Shown here piece after piece: positions 15,952 through 28,172 of a DNA stretch of 36,857 bases. The position numbers and the translations under genes are program-made. Source of the DNA: Lachnospiraceae bacterium. Lineage in GTDB: Bacteria > Bacillota > Clostridia > Lachnospirales > Lachnospiraceae. Numbering within the stretch: the stretch's first letter is position 1; each line of letters starts with the position of its first letter. Under the pieces are notes generated by a model. It ran no database searches. It was not told where the DNA came from and saw nothing but the letters and a program-made list of their open reading frames with translations. The stretch covers positions 1 to 36,857 of the forward strand of contig JAQXPG010000053.1 of the NCBI GenBank assembly GCA_029100405.1, in the 5' to 3' direction.

Positions 15952-16398
15952 TTACTTCTCGGAAACGTGAACCTTCAGCGTAGCCTGAACCTCCGGATGG
16001 AGTTTTACCGTCAGATTGTAAATGCCCAGAGCCTTCATCGGCACGTCCAAAACCAGCTTTTTCTTATCGATCTTCTTTCCATACTGTTTTTCGCAGGCAT
16101 CAACCACTTCCTTGGTAGAAACAGAACCGAAGACCTTGCCGCCCTCGCCTGTTTTAATCTTTACTTCGACTGTCCATTGTTCGATCTCTTCCTTCAGGGC
16201 CTTGGCCTCCTCCAGATTCTCTTCTGCCACCTTCTCGTCATGTGCCTTCTTAAGCTTCAGATTATTGAGATTGGCCGGTGTTGCTTCTACGCCCAATTTC
16301 TTGGGAAGAAGTGCGTTCCTGGCATAGCCGTTCGAGACCTCGACGATCTCACCTTTTTTCCCCAATGCTTTTACATCTGCCAAAAGAATTACTTTCAT
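15952..16398 (-). CDS. rplI: 50S ribosomal protein L9
   Basis: 148 residues, typical length. The N-terminal domain [21 protein letters not shown] and [14 protein letters not shown] bind 23S rRNA; a long helix connects to the C-terminal domain ([14 protein letters not shown]). The start overlaps the gdpP stop by four bases. Confidence 0.98.
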   Translation of the reverse strand: MKVILLADVKALGKKGEIVEVSNGYARNALLPKKLGVEATPANLNNLKLKKAHDEKVAEENLEEAKALKEEIEQWTVEVKIKTGEGGKVFGSVSTKEVVDACEKQYGKKIDKKKLVLDVPMKALGIYNLTVKLHPEVQATLKVHVSEK

Positions 16399-18449
16399 AA
16401 TTCAATATCTCCTTTCTCAACTGCTTCATCCAGAATCTTCTTGATCAAATCTCTGGCTTCTTCTATATTTCCTCCGGCAATCTGAGCTCCGGCAAGATTC
16501 AGATGTCCGCCGCCGCCCAATTTTTCCATGATCCTCTGCACATCGATCTCATCGATGGACCGTGCGCTGATATAGACCTTATTATCATACTTCGTTAAGA
16601 CGAAAGAAGCCTTGATCCCCGTGATATCCAAAAGTTCGTTTGCAGCCTGGGCAGCCACTATGGTCGGACTCTTTAAACCCGCCGGATCACAGATCGAAAT
16701 GGCAAAGGAATTGCGATATACTTCCGCATCCCTGACTACTTCTGCTCTGGCCTTATAGGTATTCATGTCCTCTCTCAGCATCTTCCGAACCCGCGTCATA
16801 TCGGCGCCGCTTCTTTTGAGATAGGCCGCAGCCTCAAAAGTCCGGACTCCTGTCTTTGCAACGAAATTGTTGGTATCAATCAGGATTCCGGCATAGATAC
16901 AGTCTGCCTCCCTCGGGCGGATCTCTATTCTTTCCGCAAAATACTGAAGAATCTCTGCGATCATTTCACAGGTAGAAGAGGCAAAGGGTTCAATATAGGA
17001 CAATACCGGATTCGTAATCAGACCATCTCCCTGTCTATGATGATCGAAGACAACAATATTCCTGCTTCGGCTGAGAAGCTCAGGACATTCGGTATAATCG
17101 GCCCGGTTGGTATCCACGACAACTACCAGGGTCTTGTCGTCTACCCCATATATGGCTTCCTGTGTCGTAAGGATCAGATTTTCCGGCCACTCATCTTCCT
17201 TGGAAATCAGATCTACCAGAGGCTTTAAAGAAGTCGTTACCGTATTTAATACGATATGACATTCTTTTCCAAGATGTCTTGCTGCAATACAGATCCCAAG
17301 GCAGGCACCAAAAGCATCAATATCTGTGATCTTATGGCCCATGACAATCACGCGATCCTTGCTGGTCATCATTTCCCGAAGGGCTTGGGCCTTGACTCTG
17401 GCTTTGACCCGTGTATTCTTTTCTACCTCTTTTCCATGGAGACCATAATAGGATACATCGTGATGGTCCTTAACTACAGCCTGGGATCCGCCACGTCCAA
17501 GGGCTATATTGATCGCTGCCCGGGCATATTCCAGGACTTCCGGATAGCTGCTGCCGCCGACACCGACACCAATGGATAAGGTGACATCACTTTCGTTTCC
17601 GAAATGGATCCCGCGGACTTCTTCCAGGATGGAAAACTTATTGTCCTCCAGATCAGGAAGACAGCGCTGCTGGAAAATGACGAAGTACTTGTCTTTTTCG
17701 ATTTTCTGTACGATGCCCTCGTACTGCTGGAAATATTGACTGATCTTCTGATCAATGGTCGCTGCAAGAAGTGATCTCCGGACGACCTCCATTCCCTCAA
17801 TGGTCTCCTCGTAATTATCAATATAAATGATGGCAGGAACCATCTGCTGGTTCCAGTTCAACTGCCGGATCTGATACAATTCCGTCTCATCAAAAACAAG
17901 GACCGCATTGATGGTTTGAATCAGTTCCTCCGTGGTGATGAGTTCCTTCCCTTTCGTACCTTCTTCTTCAAAAGAAAGCCGGCGAAGTTCCACCCGGTAC
18001 TTCCTGCCGTTATAGTCCAGACGGATGATCTGCTTCACGTCTTCGGAATGCGACAGGATCTCCGGTGTAATCTCAGGAAAGATCGTTGCAATACTTTTAT
18101 GGAAATTGTGATCCTTATGCGTCAGATTCCGGAATTCCTGGTTCATCCAGATCAAGCGGCCGCCTTCATCCAAAAGTGCATATGGCAGCTGCAGTTCTTT
18201 TAAGAACTTCTTCTGAACCGTTCCGTAATGAGTTGCAAAATTAATGAGCTCCTCGTTTAGCTTTTTCTTCACAAAAAAGAAGAGAACTAAAACGATCACC
18301 GTATACAGGGCTGTGACTACCGAAACGAAAAGGCCGGCATGCAGATCATAGAAATCCAGACCGATGCTTACTCCCGCAAGCAGGAATATATTCAGGATCG
18401 GCATAAGAAAGTAGGCTCTCAGCCTCCCATGATATCTCAAAGTCTCCAT
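16395..18449 (-). CDS. gdpP: cyclic-di-AMP phosphodiesterase GdpP
   Basis: 684 residues. Two N-terminal membrane helices (about 13-60) are followed by a PAS-like domain, a degenerate GGDEF domain (a [10 protein letters not shown] remnant replaces the cyclase motif) and a DHH/DHHA1 phosphodiesterase with [22 protein letters not shown] and VVFDHHRQ metal-binding motifs; the end has [12 protein letters not shown]. GdpP hydrolyses the potassium/osmotic signal c-di-AMP to pApA. Gene order gdpP-rplI-dnaB is conserved in Firmicutes. The ATG at 18449 is followed by a typical start; an extended -10 (TGATATAAT) lies ~40 bases upstream. Confidence 0.96.
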   Translation of the reverse strand: METLRYHGRLRAYFLMPILNIFLLAGVSIGLDFYDLHAGLFVSVVTALYTVIVLVLFFFVKKKLNEELINFATHYGTVQKKFLKELQLPYALLDEGGRLIWMNQEFRNLTHKDHNFHKSIATIFPEITPEILSHSEDVKQIIRLDYNGRKYRVELRRLSFEEEGTKGKELITTEELIQTINAVLVFDETELYQIRQLNWNQQMVPAIIYIDNYEETIEGMEVVRRSLLAATIDQKISQYFQQYEGIVQKIEKDKYFVIFQQRCLPDLEDNKFSILEEVRGIHFGNESDVTLSIGVGVGGSSYPEVLEYARAAINIALGRGGSQAVVKDHHDVSYYGLHGKEVEKNTRVKARVKAQALREMMTSKDRVIVMGHKITDIDAFGACLGICIAARHLGKECHIVLNTVTTSLKPLVDLISKEDEWPENLILTTQEAIYGVDDKTLVVVVDTNRADYTECPELLSRSRNIVVFDHHRQGDGLITNPVLSYIEPFASSTCEMIAEILQYFAERIEIRPREADCIYAGILIDTNNFVAKTGVRTFEAAAYLKRSGADMTRVRKMLREDMNTYKARAEVVRDAEVYRNSFAISICDPAGLKSPTIVAAQAANELLDITGIKASFVLTKYDNKVYISARSIDEIDVQRIMEKLGGGGHLNLAGAQIAGGNIEEARDLIKKILDEAVEKGDIEL

Positions 18450-18488
18450 TGATATCTCTCCATTCGAATCATCCTTTTCATGCAGCTT

Positions 18489-18497
18489 ATTATATCA
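18489..18497 (-). promoter_or_regulatory. extended -10 promoter of gdpP-rplI-dnaB
   Basis: Minus strand TGATATAAT about 40 bases before the gdpP ATG; no good -35 box was seen. Confidence 0.5.
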
Positions 18498-18564
18498 CAT
18501 GCTTGGGGTGTGGCGAGAGTCCTCCCTTCTGACTTTGTTACTTTGACGGAAGATTTTTATTATT

Positions 18565-18613
18565 TTTGTCTATAATGACATTGTGAAAGAGGCTTTCTTT
18601 GTCTATACTGACC
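18565..18613 (+). repeat. two direct repeats in the msmK-type promoter region
   Basis: TTTGTCTATAATGACA (18565-18580) and TTTGTCTATACTGACC (18598-18613) are 33 bases apart, close to three helical turns. Each contains a -10-like TATAAT/TATACT, so they may be tandem promoters or a repeated operator. Confidence 0.5.
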
Positions 18614-18619
18614 ATAGTT

Positions 18620-18669
18620 GATGAAGCTTTTAAGGAATATGAATCCTCAAAGCCTGAAAAGACTTCATC
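18620..18669 (+). promoter_or_regulatory. structured leader before the sugar ABC ATPase
   Basis: GATGAAG(CTTTT) at 18620 pairs with (AAAAG)A CTTCATC ending at 18669, a 12-bp stem with a one-base bulge. It encloses a small AGGA/TCCT hairpin. No T-run follows, so it is not a terminator; it may stabilise the mRNA or be a regulatory leader. Confidence 0.45.
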
Positions 18670-18703
18670 GTGAATAACAGTTTTAGAAGGGTAGGTTTTT
18701 ACA

Positions 18704-19813
18704 ATGGCAAGTGTAACGCTTGAAAACGTAACCAAGGTTTATCCCAGTGGCGTAAAGGCCGTTGATGATTTCAACCTTGATGTTAAGGACAAGGAATTCA
18801 TCATTTTCGTAGGACCGTCCGGATGTGGTAAGTCTACCACACTTCGTATGATCGCAGGTCTTGAAGATATCACTTCCGGTACCTTGAAGATCGACGGAAA
18901 AGTTATGAACAATGTTGAGCCGAAGGACCGTGATATCGCAATGGTATTCCAGAACTACGCTCTGTATCCTCATATGACCGTATTTGATAACATGGCTTTC
19001 GGTCTGAAGCTTCGTAAAGTTCCCAAGGATGAGATCAAGAAGAAGGTCGATGAGGCCGCTGATATCCTTGGCCTGAAGCCTTACCTGGATCGTAAGCCGA
19101 AGGCTCTTTCCGGTGGACAGAGACAGCGTGTTGCCATGGGACGTGCCATCGTACGTAATCCTAAGGTCTTCCTCATGGATGAGCCTCTCTCTAACCTGGA
19201 TGCTAAGCTTCGTGTTCAGATGAGAACCGAGATTTCCCGTCTGCATGATCGTCTGGGCGCTACCATCATCTATGTAACACATGACCAGACCGAGGCTATG
19301 ACCCTTGGTACCCGTATCGTTGTTATGAAGGATGGTGTTGTACAGCAGGTTGATACTCCTCAGACTCTTTACAACGCTCCTTGCAATCTCTTCGTTGCCG
19401 GATTCATCGGATCTCCTCAGATGAACTTCCTGGATGCTAAGATTTCTGAAGATGGCGGTAAGCTTTATGCAACCGTCGACAATGCTAAGCTTGAGATTCC
19501 TGCAGAAAAGGCTAAGGCTCTGAAGGAAAAGGGTTATGTCGGAAAGACCGTTGTTATGGGTATCCGTCCTGAGCACTTGAATGATGCTGCAATCGATGAG
19601 CATGATAATCCGAACAAGATCACTGCTAAGGTTCGTGTTTACGAACTTCTCGGTGCTGAAGTTTATCTCTACTTCGACTTCGGCGGCACTCAGATGACCG
19701 CTCGTGTTGATCCTTCTACCCCTGCAAAGATGGGCCAGGAGACAACCTTCACTCTGGATATGTCTAAGACTCATTTCTTCGACAAGGAAACCGAGCTTAC
19801 CATCACAAACTAG
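18704..19813 (+). CDS. multi-sugar ABC transporter ATPase (MsmK/UgpC/MsmX type)
   Basis: 369 residues. The nucleotide-binding domain (1 to ~235) has Walker A GPSGCGKSTTLRM, Q-loop NYALYPHMTV, signature LSGGQRQRVAMGRA, Walker B VFLMDEPLSNLDAK and the switch His in VTHDQTEAM. The C-terminal MalK-type OB domain (FIGSPQMNFL, MGIRPEHL) completes it. Such ATPases energise several carbohydrate importers that lack their own. It is monocistronic, with its own leader and terminator. Codon use (GTT, CTT, CGT, GCT) is far more biased than in neighbours, suggesting high expression. The ATG at 18704 follows a GGGTAGG site. Confidence 0.96.
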   Translation: MASVTLENVTKVYPSGVKAVDDFNLDVKDKEFIIFVGPSGCGKSTTLRMIAGLEDITSGTLKIDGKVMNNVEPKDRDIAMVFQNYALYPHMTVFDNMAFGLKLRKVPKDEIKKKVDEAADILGLKPYLDRKPKALSGGQRQRVAMGRAIVRNPKVFLMDEPLSNLDAKLRVQMRTEISRLHDRLGATIIYVTHDQTEAMTLGTRIVVMKDGVVQQVDTPQTLYNAPCNLFVAGFIGSPQMNFLDAKISEDGGKLYATVDNAKLEIPAEKAKALKEKGYVGKTVVMGIRPEHLNDAAIDEHDNPNKITAKVRVYELLGAEVYLYFDFGGTQMTARVDPSTPAKMGQETTFTLDMSKTHFFDKETELTITN

Positions 19814-19842
19814 GATTTTCATCTCAGTCACTGAGATTCAAA

Positions 19843-19872
19843 AAAGAGGACCGGAAAGGTCCTCTTTTTTTT
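19843..19872 (+). terminator. terminator of the sugar ATPase gene
   Basis: A 10-bp stem (19843-19852 with 19858-19867), GGAAA loop and T-run, 30 bases after the stop. Confidence 0.93.
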
Positions 19873-19884
19873 ACCAATATTCGT

Positions 19885-19890
19885 TATAAT
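19885..19890 (+). promoter_or_regulatory. -10 box of the PucR/CdaR-type regulator
   Basis: TATAAT 44 bases before the chosen ATG, right after the preceding terminator. The -35 region overlaps the terminator T-run and is weak. Confidence 0.5.
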
Positions 19891-19933
19891 AGATATGAAA
19901 CTTATCGTTGAATTTCAAAGAACAGGAAATTCT

Positions 19934-20869
19934 ATGCAGGAAACAAAAAAACAGATCCCATCCAAGGTTCAGAAGACACTGGATGAAATTTGCTCTCTGA
20001 CCGGCATTCCCTTTCAATTAAAAGATGACTCGATCCCGGAGGATGAGTTGGAGGAACGCCTTACATTTCTATTAAGAGATCTGAAAAAAGAGCCGGAACA
20101 ACGGCCTCGAAAGTCGACCCCTTCCGATATTCTACGTCGATTTCTCCAGGGAGATGTAACCTTGGATGATTGTAAGGCACAACTGGAGAATTGCCATTTC
20201 CGTACCGGCGCCTGCCTCGGCCTCCTCCTTCTCCATTTTAATAAACCTTATACCGATAACTCCGATATCATGGCAATCTTACGGGAGATCACAGAACCTT
20301 CTTCGACCTTTTATCTCGATATGAATGACCATGACCTGGTCCTCTTATTTAATTCTGAGGAGGTTCTTTCCACAGAATCCTTGAGGAAAACGGCAGCCCA
20401 GCTTCTGGACACTATCACAGCGGAAGCAATGCTTACCATACGGATTGCCTATGATCGGGCCGTTGAAAATCTTTCCGACCTTCCGGCCACCTATCAAAAT
20501 CTCTTACTTTCCATGAAGATCGGCAGTATCTTTTTATCTTCTGACAATATTTATTATTATCGAAATCTTGGCCTCGGCAAACTCCTTTCCCGCCTGCCCA
20601 GGGAAGCCTGTCTGGATTACCTGGAAGAATCCCTTCCCGGCGTGGATTTCTCGGAAATCGATGAGGAAACAGGGCATACCATACGGACCTTTTTCGCCAG
20701 TGGACTGAACATTGCGGAGACTGCGCGGATCCTCTATCTACATCGAAATACCCTGGTCTATCGTCTGGACAAGTTCAAGCGTTCTACCGGGCTGGATCTT
20801 CGGAATTTCGATGATGCAATCACTTGTCGGATCGGAATGATGATTGCAGCCTATCTAAAAAAGTCCTGA
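19934..20869 (+). CDS. PucR/CdaR-type helix-turn-helix regulator
   Basis: 311 residues. The C-terminal ~65 residues (HTIRTFFASGLNIAETARILYLHRNTLVYRLDKF) form the HTH_30 domain typical of PucR/CdaR/sugar-diacid regulators. The middle resembles the GGDEF-like non-catalytic domain of that family (IRIAYDRAVENLSDLPATYQNLLLSMKIG). The N-terminal ~90 residues have no recognised sensor. The frame opens at 19895, but that ATG is five bases after the -10 box; the ATG at 19934, after AGAACAGGAA, fits better. Its position beside the multi-sugar ATPase hints at sugar-related control, but targets are unknown. Confidence 0.82.
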   Translation: MQETKKQIPSKVQKTLDEICSLTGIPFQLKDDSIPEDELEERLTFLLRDLKKEPEQRPRKSTPSDILRRFLQGDVTLDDCKAQLENCHFRTGACLGLLLLHFNKPYTDNSDIMAILREITEPSSTFYLDMNDHDLVLLFNSEEVLSTESLRKTAAQLLDTITAEAMLTIRIAYDRAVENLSDLPATYQNLLLSMKIGSIFLSSDNIYYYRNLGLGKLLSRLPREACLDYLEESLPGVDFSEIDEETGHTIRTFFASGLNIAETARILYLHRNTLVYRLDKFKRSTGLDLRNFDDAITCRIGMMIAAYLKKS

Positions 20870-20895
20870 GGGTATTAACTCCCTCAGGACTTTTT
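20858..20895. terminator. bidirectional terminator overlapping the regulator stop codon
   Basis: A perfect 15-bp stem (20858-20872 with 20881-20895) with A-run before and T-run after works for both strands. The TGA stop of the regulator (20867-20869) lies inside the stem. It would also end the minus-strand gene that stops at 20990. Confidence 0.92.
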
Positions 20896-20989
20896 CTAAC
20901 TCTATGCGATCTCTGTGCGATTGACGCTCCCGCATGATGGATTCCTAAAATGAGAAGCTAAAGACTCCTGCAATCAATCCAGTCAGGGA

Positions 20990-21535
20990 TCAATAGGCCA
21001 GTTTCCTGGCCTTGGCTCTGTCTTCATCTGACAGAGTCACCCGGGAAGGATTCATCCTTTGCAGAATATCCAGGATCTCAATGCTCGGTTCTACGATTAC
21101 CTTTGTTTCCTGCGCAGTCACATCATCCTTTATGATCATGACGTAATAGTTTTTCCCCGGAATATGGGAAGAGCAGTCCTTGACCGGCATGCTCTTTCCG
21201 ATATAGCGCTGAACCGGATCGCTATGTGTTGGAGCCATCACGACAATATTGGCTTCCTTGGTCGCAACCATGCTCTTTCTCTTACGCCCGCCGATCACCT
21301 TATCGATGTCCAGTTCTCCATTGGTATAGCTGTAATCGAAGGCAATCTTCGTATACTGGAAATTAAACCAGGCCAGCAGTGCAAATAAAAGAGCCATAAG
21401 CAGCATGGGAGGAAAAACCATCATCATAAGGAAAAACAGGAATGCGAAAATCGCGGAAATATAGGCCATGACCTTAATACTGCCAGGTGTTTTTCTTTCC
21501 ACTGTGCACTCATGAAATATATCCTGCTGATACAT
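20990..21535 (-). CDS. conserved membrane protein of unknown function (possibly DUF6106)
   Basis: 181 residues. Two closely spaced hydrophobic helices (about 24-60, ISAIFAFLFFLMMMVFPPMLLMALLFALLAWF) are followed by a soluble beta-rich part (FDYSYTNGELDIDKVIGGRKRKSM...). The layout resembles small PH-like or DUF6106 membrane proteins common in Lachnospiraceae, but I cannot confirm a family. It lies 63 bases downstream of the beta-galactosidase on the same strand and might share its transcript, since no terminator was seen between them. Confidence 0.7.
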   Translation of the reverse strand: MYQQDIFHECTVERKTPGSIKVMAYISAIFAFLFFLMMMVFPPMLLMALLFALLAWFNFQYTKIAFDYSYTNGELDIDKVIGGRKRKSMVATKEANIVVMAPTHSDPVQRYIGKSMPVKDCSSHIPGKNYYVMIIKDDVTAQETKVIVEPSIEILDILQRMNPSRVTLSDEDRAKARKLAY

Positions 21536-21598
21536 GCTTTACCTCCGTCTTTGATCTGTCCTTCTTTTCATACACTTTTCCGGGCAATCTATGAATCA

Positions 21599-24672
<3,074 letters not shown>

Positions 24673-24716
24673 CTCATTCAAAACCCTTTTCTTGCTTTCT
24701 TTGTCTCTATCTCCTA

Positions 24717-25559
24717 TTACTTCACCGCACCGGTAATACCTTCTGCAAACTGCTTCTGCAGTACGAAGAAGACAATCATTGTCGGGATGGAACAGAAGAG
24801 AACGCCAAGCATCAGAACACCATAGTCCGGTGTATAACCACCTGCCAGATTTGCAATCAACATCGGCATGGTCCATGCATCGGTATTGGTTCCCATAACA
24901 ACCTTCGGCCACAGATATGCATTCCAAGCATTCATGAAGGTAATAACAGCTGCGGCTGCAAAAGTTGACTTCATAACCGGAAGATACATACGGAAGTAGA
25001 TCTGGAACTCATTCAATCCGTCCAGTCTTGCGGCCTCCATAATGTCTTGAGGGAAATTACGCGAATTCTGACGGAACATCATGATCATAAATGGCGTCGA
25101 GATCGACGGCAGGATGAAGGCCCATACGGTATACATGATTCCCATGCTGTTTACTAACTTAAAAAGGGGAATCATCGTTGCTACCTGAGGTACCATCATG
25201 GCAAGAAGAAGAATGTCAAATAATTTATCCTTCATCTTGGTGTGATAGAGCTCGAACCCGAAACCGGCAAGGGAGCAGATGAAGAGGCAGAGAATGGTCT
25301 GCACAATCGAATAGAAGAAGGAGTTTCCAAGAGTTCCCCAGAGATCATTCTGAGAAGTCAGCTTCTCATAATTCTCGATAAATGCAGCTCCGAAAACAAT
25401 CTTTCCGGCCTGGATATCCTTTGATGTATTCGTGGAAGCGGAAATCATCCAGTAAAGAGGGAATACAGAGAAGAGACTCCAGATGATCAGGAAAATATAG
25501 GTTGGAATCAGTCTGCGCTGAATTGCGGATTTATTCTTAGCCTTAGTCACGCGTATCAC
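24717..25559 (-). CDS. carbohydrate ABC transporter permease, MalG/LacG type
   Basis: 280 residues with six membrane helices. The cytoplasmic EAA loop reads EAARLDGLNEFQIYFRMYLPVMKS, which docks on the ATPase, and the family end AGGYTPDYGVLMLGVLF...FAEGITGAVK is intact. It overlaps the other permease by 17 bases. It pairs with the preceding MalF-type permease as the membrane channel of a CUT1 sugar importer. Confidence 0.95.
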   Translation of the reverse strand: MIRVTKAKNKSAIQRRLIPTYIFLIIWSLFSVFPLYWMISASTNTSKDIQAGKIVFGAAFIENYEKLTSQNDLWGTLGNSFFYSIVQTILCLFICSLAGFGFELYHTKMKDKLFDILLLAMMVPQVATMIPLFKLVNSMGIMYTVWAFILPSISTPFMIMMFRQNSRNFPQDIMEAARLDGLNEFQIYFRMYLPVMKSTFAAAAVITFMNAWNAYLWPKVVMGTNTDAWTMPMLIANLAGGYTPDYGVLMLGVLFCSIPTMIVFFVLQKQFAEGITGAVK

Positions 25560-26442
25560 CTACTTTCAGATTAATAGCTGCCAGAATAGCAACCATGACA
25601 AATACAACGAAGGAAAGGGCGGATGCATAACCGAAATTCGAAACGCCCTTACCAAAGGAAAGGTTGTAAATGTAATGCGACATGGTGATTGTAGTGTTTG
25701 CCGGACCTCCGTTTGTCAGGTTGACAGACTCATCGAAGAGCTGCAGAGTACCATTGATTGACATAATGAATGTCATAATAATGGTCGGGCGAAGAAGAGG
25801 AACTGTGATATGCCAGAAGGTCTTCCAGCCATTTGCTCCATCAATTTTCGCTGCTTCATATACAGAATATTCGATATTCTGCAGACCTGCCAGATAGAAG
25901 ACCATGTTATAACCGGTCCATCTCCAGATCAATGCGAAGATAATAACGAAACGCGCCCATCCGGTCGTACCGATGAAGTTGATATTTTTTTCGATGATGC
26001 CAAGCTTCATCAGGATGGAATTGACCAAACCCTGCTGAGCGAACATCGAACGGAAAATCAAAGAATAAGAAACCAATGAGGTCGCACAAGGAAGGAAGAC
26101 CATGGTTCGGAAAAGGCCGCGGCATTTCAGATCCTTGTTATTTAAAAGCTGTGCCAGGAGGATTGCCAGAACCAGCATGATCGGTACCTGGATGATCAGA
26201 TAGAGGAAGGTATTCCCCATCGACCGGATAAAGGTCGTATCGTGGATCATTCTGGTATAATTCCGAAAGATGGGTTTCTGCCACTGCATGTTTGCGGCCG
26301 ACCCCGTCTGCATAGACATGATGAAGGCTCTTACCATGGGGTAAAAGCTCAGGATGAAGATCAGGATTGATGCAGGTGCCAAAAAGCCCCACCCTGCAAG
26401 GCTTTGCTTCTCCTGCAGGCTTATGCCTTTTTTCTTTTCCAA
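25543..26442 (-). CDS. carbohydrate ABC transporter permease, MalF/LacF type
   Basis: 299 residues with six membrane helices and the EAA loop EAAKIDGANGWKTFWHITVPLLRP. PASILIFILSFYPMVRAFIMS at the N-terminus and the NTTITMSHYIYN segment are typical for CUT1 permeases. It lies 86 bases after the binding-protein gene, separated by a strong stem-loop. Confidence 0.95.
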   Translation of the reverse strand: MEKKKGISLQEKQSLAGWGFLAPASILIFILSFYPMVRAFIMSMQTGSAANMQWQKPIFRNYTRMIHDTTFIRSMGNTFLYLIIQVPIMLVLAILLAQLLNNKDLKCRGLFRTMVFLPCATSLVSYSLIFRSMFAQQGLVNSILMKLGIIEKNINFIGTTGWARFVIIFALIWRWTGYNMVFYLAGLQNIEYSVYEAAKIDGANGWKTFWHITVPLLRPTIIMTFIMSINGTLQLFDESVNLTNGGPANTTITMSHYIYNLSFGKGVSNFGYASALSFVVFVMVAILAAINLKVGDTRD

Positions 26443-26476
26443 ATTTACTCTCCCTTCTTTCTAAGACCTTACGGTT

Positions 26477-26506
26477 AAAAAAGGGGAATCGGAAGTCCGA
26501 TTCCCC
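26477..26506 (-). terminator. intra-operon terminator/attenuator after the binding-protein gene
   Basis: An 11-bp stem (26483-26493 with 26496-26506) is followed on the minus strand by six T residues, 22 bases past the binding-protein stop. Partial termination here would make binding protein in excess of permeases. Confidence 0.85.
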
Positions 26507-26528
26507 GAATTTTTACCGGATCCCGGAA

Positions 26529-27878
26529 TTACTTAGAGCTGTTGTCTTCCATTGCAAACTCAAGCTTATCCTGTGCATCCTTCAGAGCATCCTTAGTGGC
26601 AGTTCCGTTGATCACATTGGTGATTGCCTCACCCATATCAGTTCTTGCTTCGTAGTGGAAGTCGTTCTGCTCAACTGCAGGAACCTTACCGGAGTATTCC
26701 ATCAGAGTTGCGTAAACCTTAGCACCACCGAAGAAATCATCTGCCTGCTGATAGGTATCACCCTGAACTGCAGGAAGGTAAGTAGAAATAACACCGCCGT
26801 TCTTCAGAGCGTTATCATAAGTCTCAATTGCGCCGTCGCCGCCGCCGAATGTGTAAGAAAGGAAGTCCTTGGCAAGGTCAGCCTTCTTGCAGGCTGCTGT
26901 AATATAAAGGGAAGAACCGCCGTTAGCTGCATATCCCTGCTGTCCGTTTCCTTCCAGAGTCGGGATCGTAGTGATTGCCCACTTACCTGCAGCGGCCTTG
27001 TTCTGCTTCATTGTAGCAATGATCCAGTTACCATTGAATACACCTGCTACCTGATCATTTGCGATCGATGCTGTGTACTCATCCCAGGAGTTTGCCAGGA
27101 GAATGGTTTCATCCTTTGCCATAGAAGCAATCACATCAACAACCTGAGCAACCTTTGGCTCAGAGGTAAGCTGAGGCTTGCCATCCTTGAACTGGGATAC
27201 ACCCTCTGCCTGGAGCATCATGTAAGGGAAGTCATCTCCGGAGTGGTCCATGGACATCATATACTTACCGGTCTTATCCTTAACGTCCTTTGCAACCTTT
27301 TCGAAATCTGCCCATGAGATTCCGGTCATTTCATCAACGCTGTGACCGGCCTGCTGCAGATAATCTGTACGGTAAGCCATGATAACAGTACCGTTATCTA
27401 CAGGGAAGCCATAGTGCTTGCCCCCAATCGTGGACATACCGATCTTATCCTGAGAGAACTGTGTCCAGTCAACCTTGGCATCATCAACATTCTGCCATGC
27501 ATCCGGATAATCATGTACATATCTCTGGATGTAGTGATCCTGGAAAAGAACGATGTCAGGAAGTGCGGAATAATCCTTGGAAGAACCTGCTGTAGTAACA
27601 GCGGTCTCAACATCAGAAGATGCAGACTGTTCAATGATGTTCAGCTTGAAGTCAGGATTCTTCTTCTGATATGCAGCTTCTGCTGCCTTCAGGGCCGGGA
27701 TATTGAAGTTCTTATCCCAAGCGTATACGGAAAGCGTATTCTTATCCTCAGAAGCTGTGATGTTCTTTCCGGATGACTTCTTCGATCCGCTCTTACTCTT
27801 GCTGCTGCTTCCGCATCCTGCAAGAGCTCCAACTGCCAGTACCCCTACCAGCATAATGGACAATACTTTCTTTTTCAT
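26529..27878 (-). CDS. sugar-binding lipoprotein of a CUT1 ABC transporter
   Basis: 449 residues. The signal peptide ends in a lipobox (VGALAGC, cleavage before Cys21) followed by a Ser/Lys/Gly-rich linker. The mature part is a cluster-B type solute-binding protein (SVYAWDKNFNIPALKAAEAAYQ, GKHYGFPVDNGTVIMAYRTD, AGVFNGNWIIATM). Anchored outside the membrane, it captures the sugar for the two permeases. Linkage to lacZ suggests lactose or another beta-galactoside. Confidence 0.94.
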   Translation of the reverse strand: MKKKVLSIMLVGVLAVGALAGCGSSSKSKSGSKKSSGKNITASEDKNTLSVYAWDKNFNIPALKAAEAAYQKKNPDFKLNIIEQSASSDVETAVTTAGSSKDYSALPDIVLFQDHYIQRYVHDYPDAWQNVDDAKVDWTQFSQDKIGMSTIGGKHYGFPVDNGTVIMAYRTDYLQQAGHSVDEMTGISWADFEKVAKDVKDKTGKYMMSMDHSGDDFPYMMLQAEGVSQFKDGKPQLTSEPKVAQVVDVIASMAKDETILLANSWDEYTASIANDQVAGVFNGNWIIATMKQNKAAAGKWAITTIPTLEGNGQQGYAANGGSSLYITAACKKADLAKDFLSYTFGGGDGAIETYDNALKNGGVISTYLPAVQGDTYQQADDFFGGAKVYATLMEYSGKVPAVEQNDFHYEARTDMGEAITNVINGTATKDALKDAQDKLEFAMEDNSSK

Positions 27879-27991
27879 ACAAAAACCCTCCTTGTACGAT
27901 CGGGAACATTTTTGCCATAACCAACTTCACAGGCTTAATGCCTTGTGAATTTTGTACAGATTCTGTTCCCTTTTCTCTTGAATGTATGTCT

Positions 27992-27997
27992 ATTATA
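27992..27997 (-). promoter_or_regulatory. -10 box of the transporter/lacZ operon
   Basis: Minus strand TATAAT, 114 bases before the binding-protein start. The -35 position (CTTCTA) is poor, as expected for a promoter that needs an activator such as the neighbouring AraC-type protein. The leader of ~105 bases contains no clear open frame. Confidence 0.6.
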
Positions 27998-28012
27998 ACC
28001 GACAGGACGTAA

Positions 28013-28038
28013 AATAGAAGTGTAGAAAGTATTCTATT
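28013..28038. promoter_or_regulatory. inverted repeat over the -35 region of the transporter promoter
   Basis: AATAGAA (28013-28019) and TTCTATT (28032-28038) are perfect inverted copies 12 bases apart; within them TAGAAGTG and TAGAAAGT also form a direct repeat. The position just upstream of the -10 box fits an activator site, possibly for the AraC-type regulator. Confidence 0.45.
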
Positions 28039-28063
28039 CTTTGCATATTCGCCTAAAAAATGA

Positions 28064-28077
28064 TGGAAACGTTACCA
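28064..28077. promoter_or_regulatory. cre-like catabolite control site
   Basis: TGGAAACGTTACCA fits the CcpA cre consensus TGNAARCGNWWNCA at every defined position. It is centred about 85 bases upstream of the expected transcript start of the binding-protein operon. A LacI-family operator for another regulator would look the same. Confidence 0.6.
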
Positions 28078-28172
28078 TTATGTCCGGGTTTTTTGTGCAT
28101 TTTTTATGACTCTTCTACAATTTCGGATCTGTGAAATTTTTTTTGAATAATTTCTGCCCATGGAAAATGAGC

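Noticed and set aside
18683-19831. 382-residue open frame opposite the sugar ABC ATPase
   Set aside because: The plus strand carries a complete ATPase with all motifs; the opposite frame is open only because of the strong codon bias of that gene.
26367-27317. 316-residue Cys/Leu-rich frame opposite the binding-protein gene
   Set aside because: Antisense shadow of the lipoprotein gene; starts inside a permease gene without a ribosome site.
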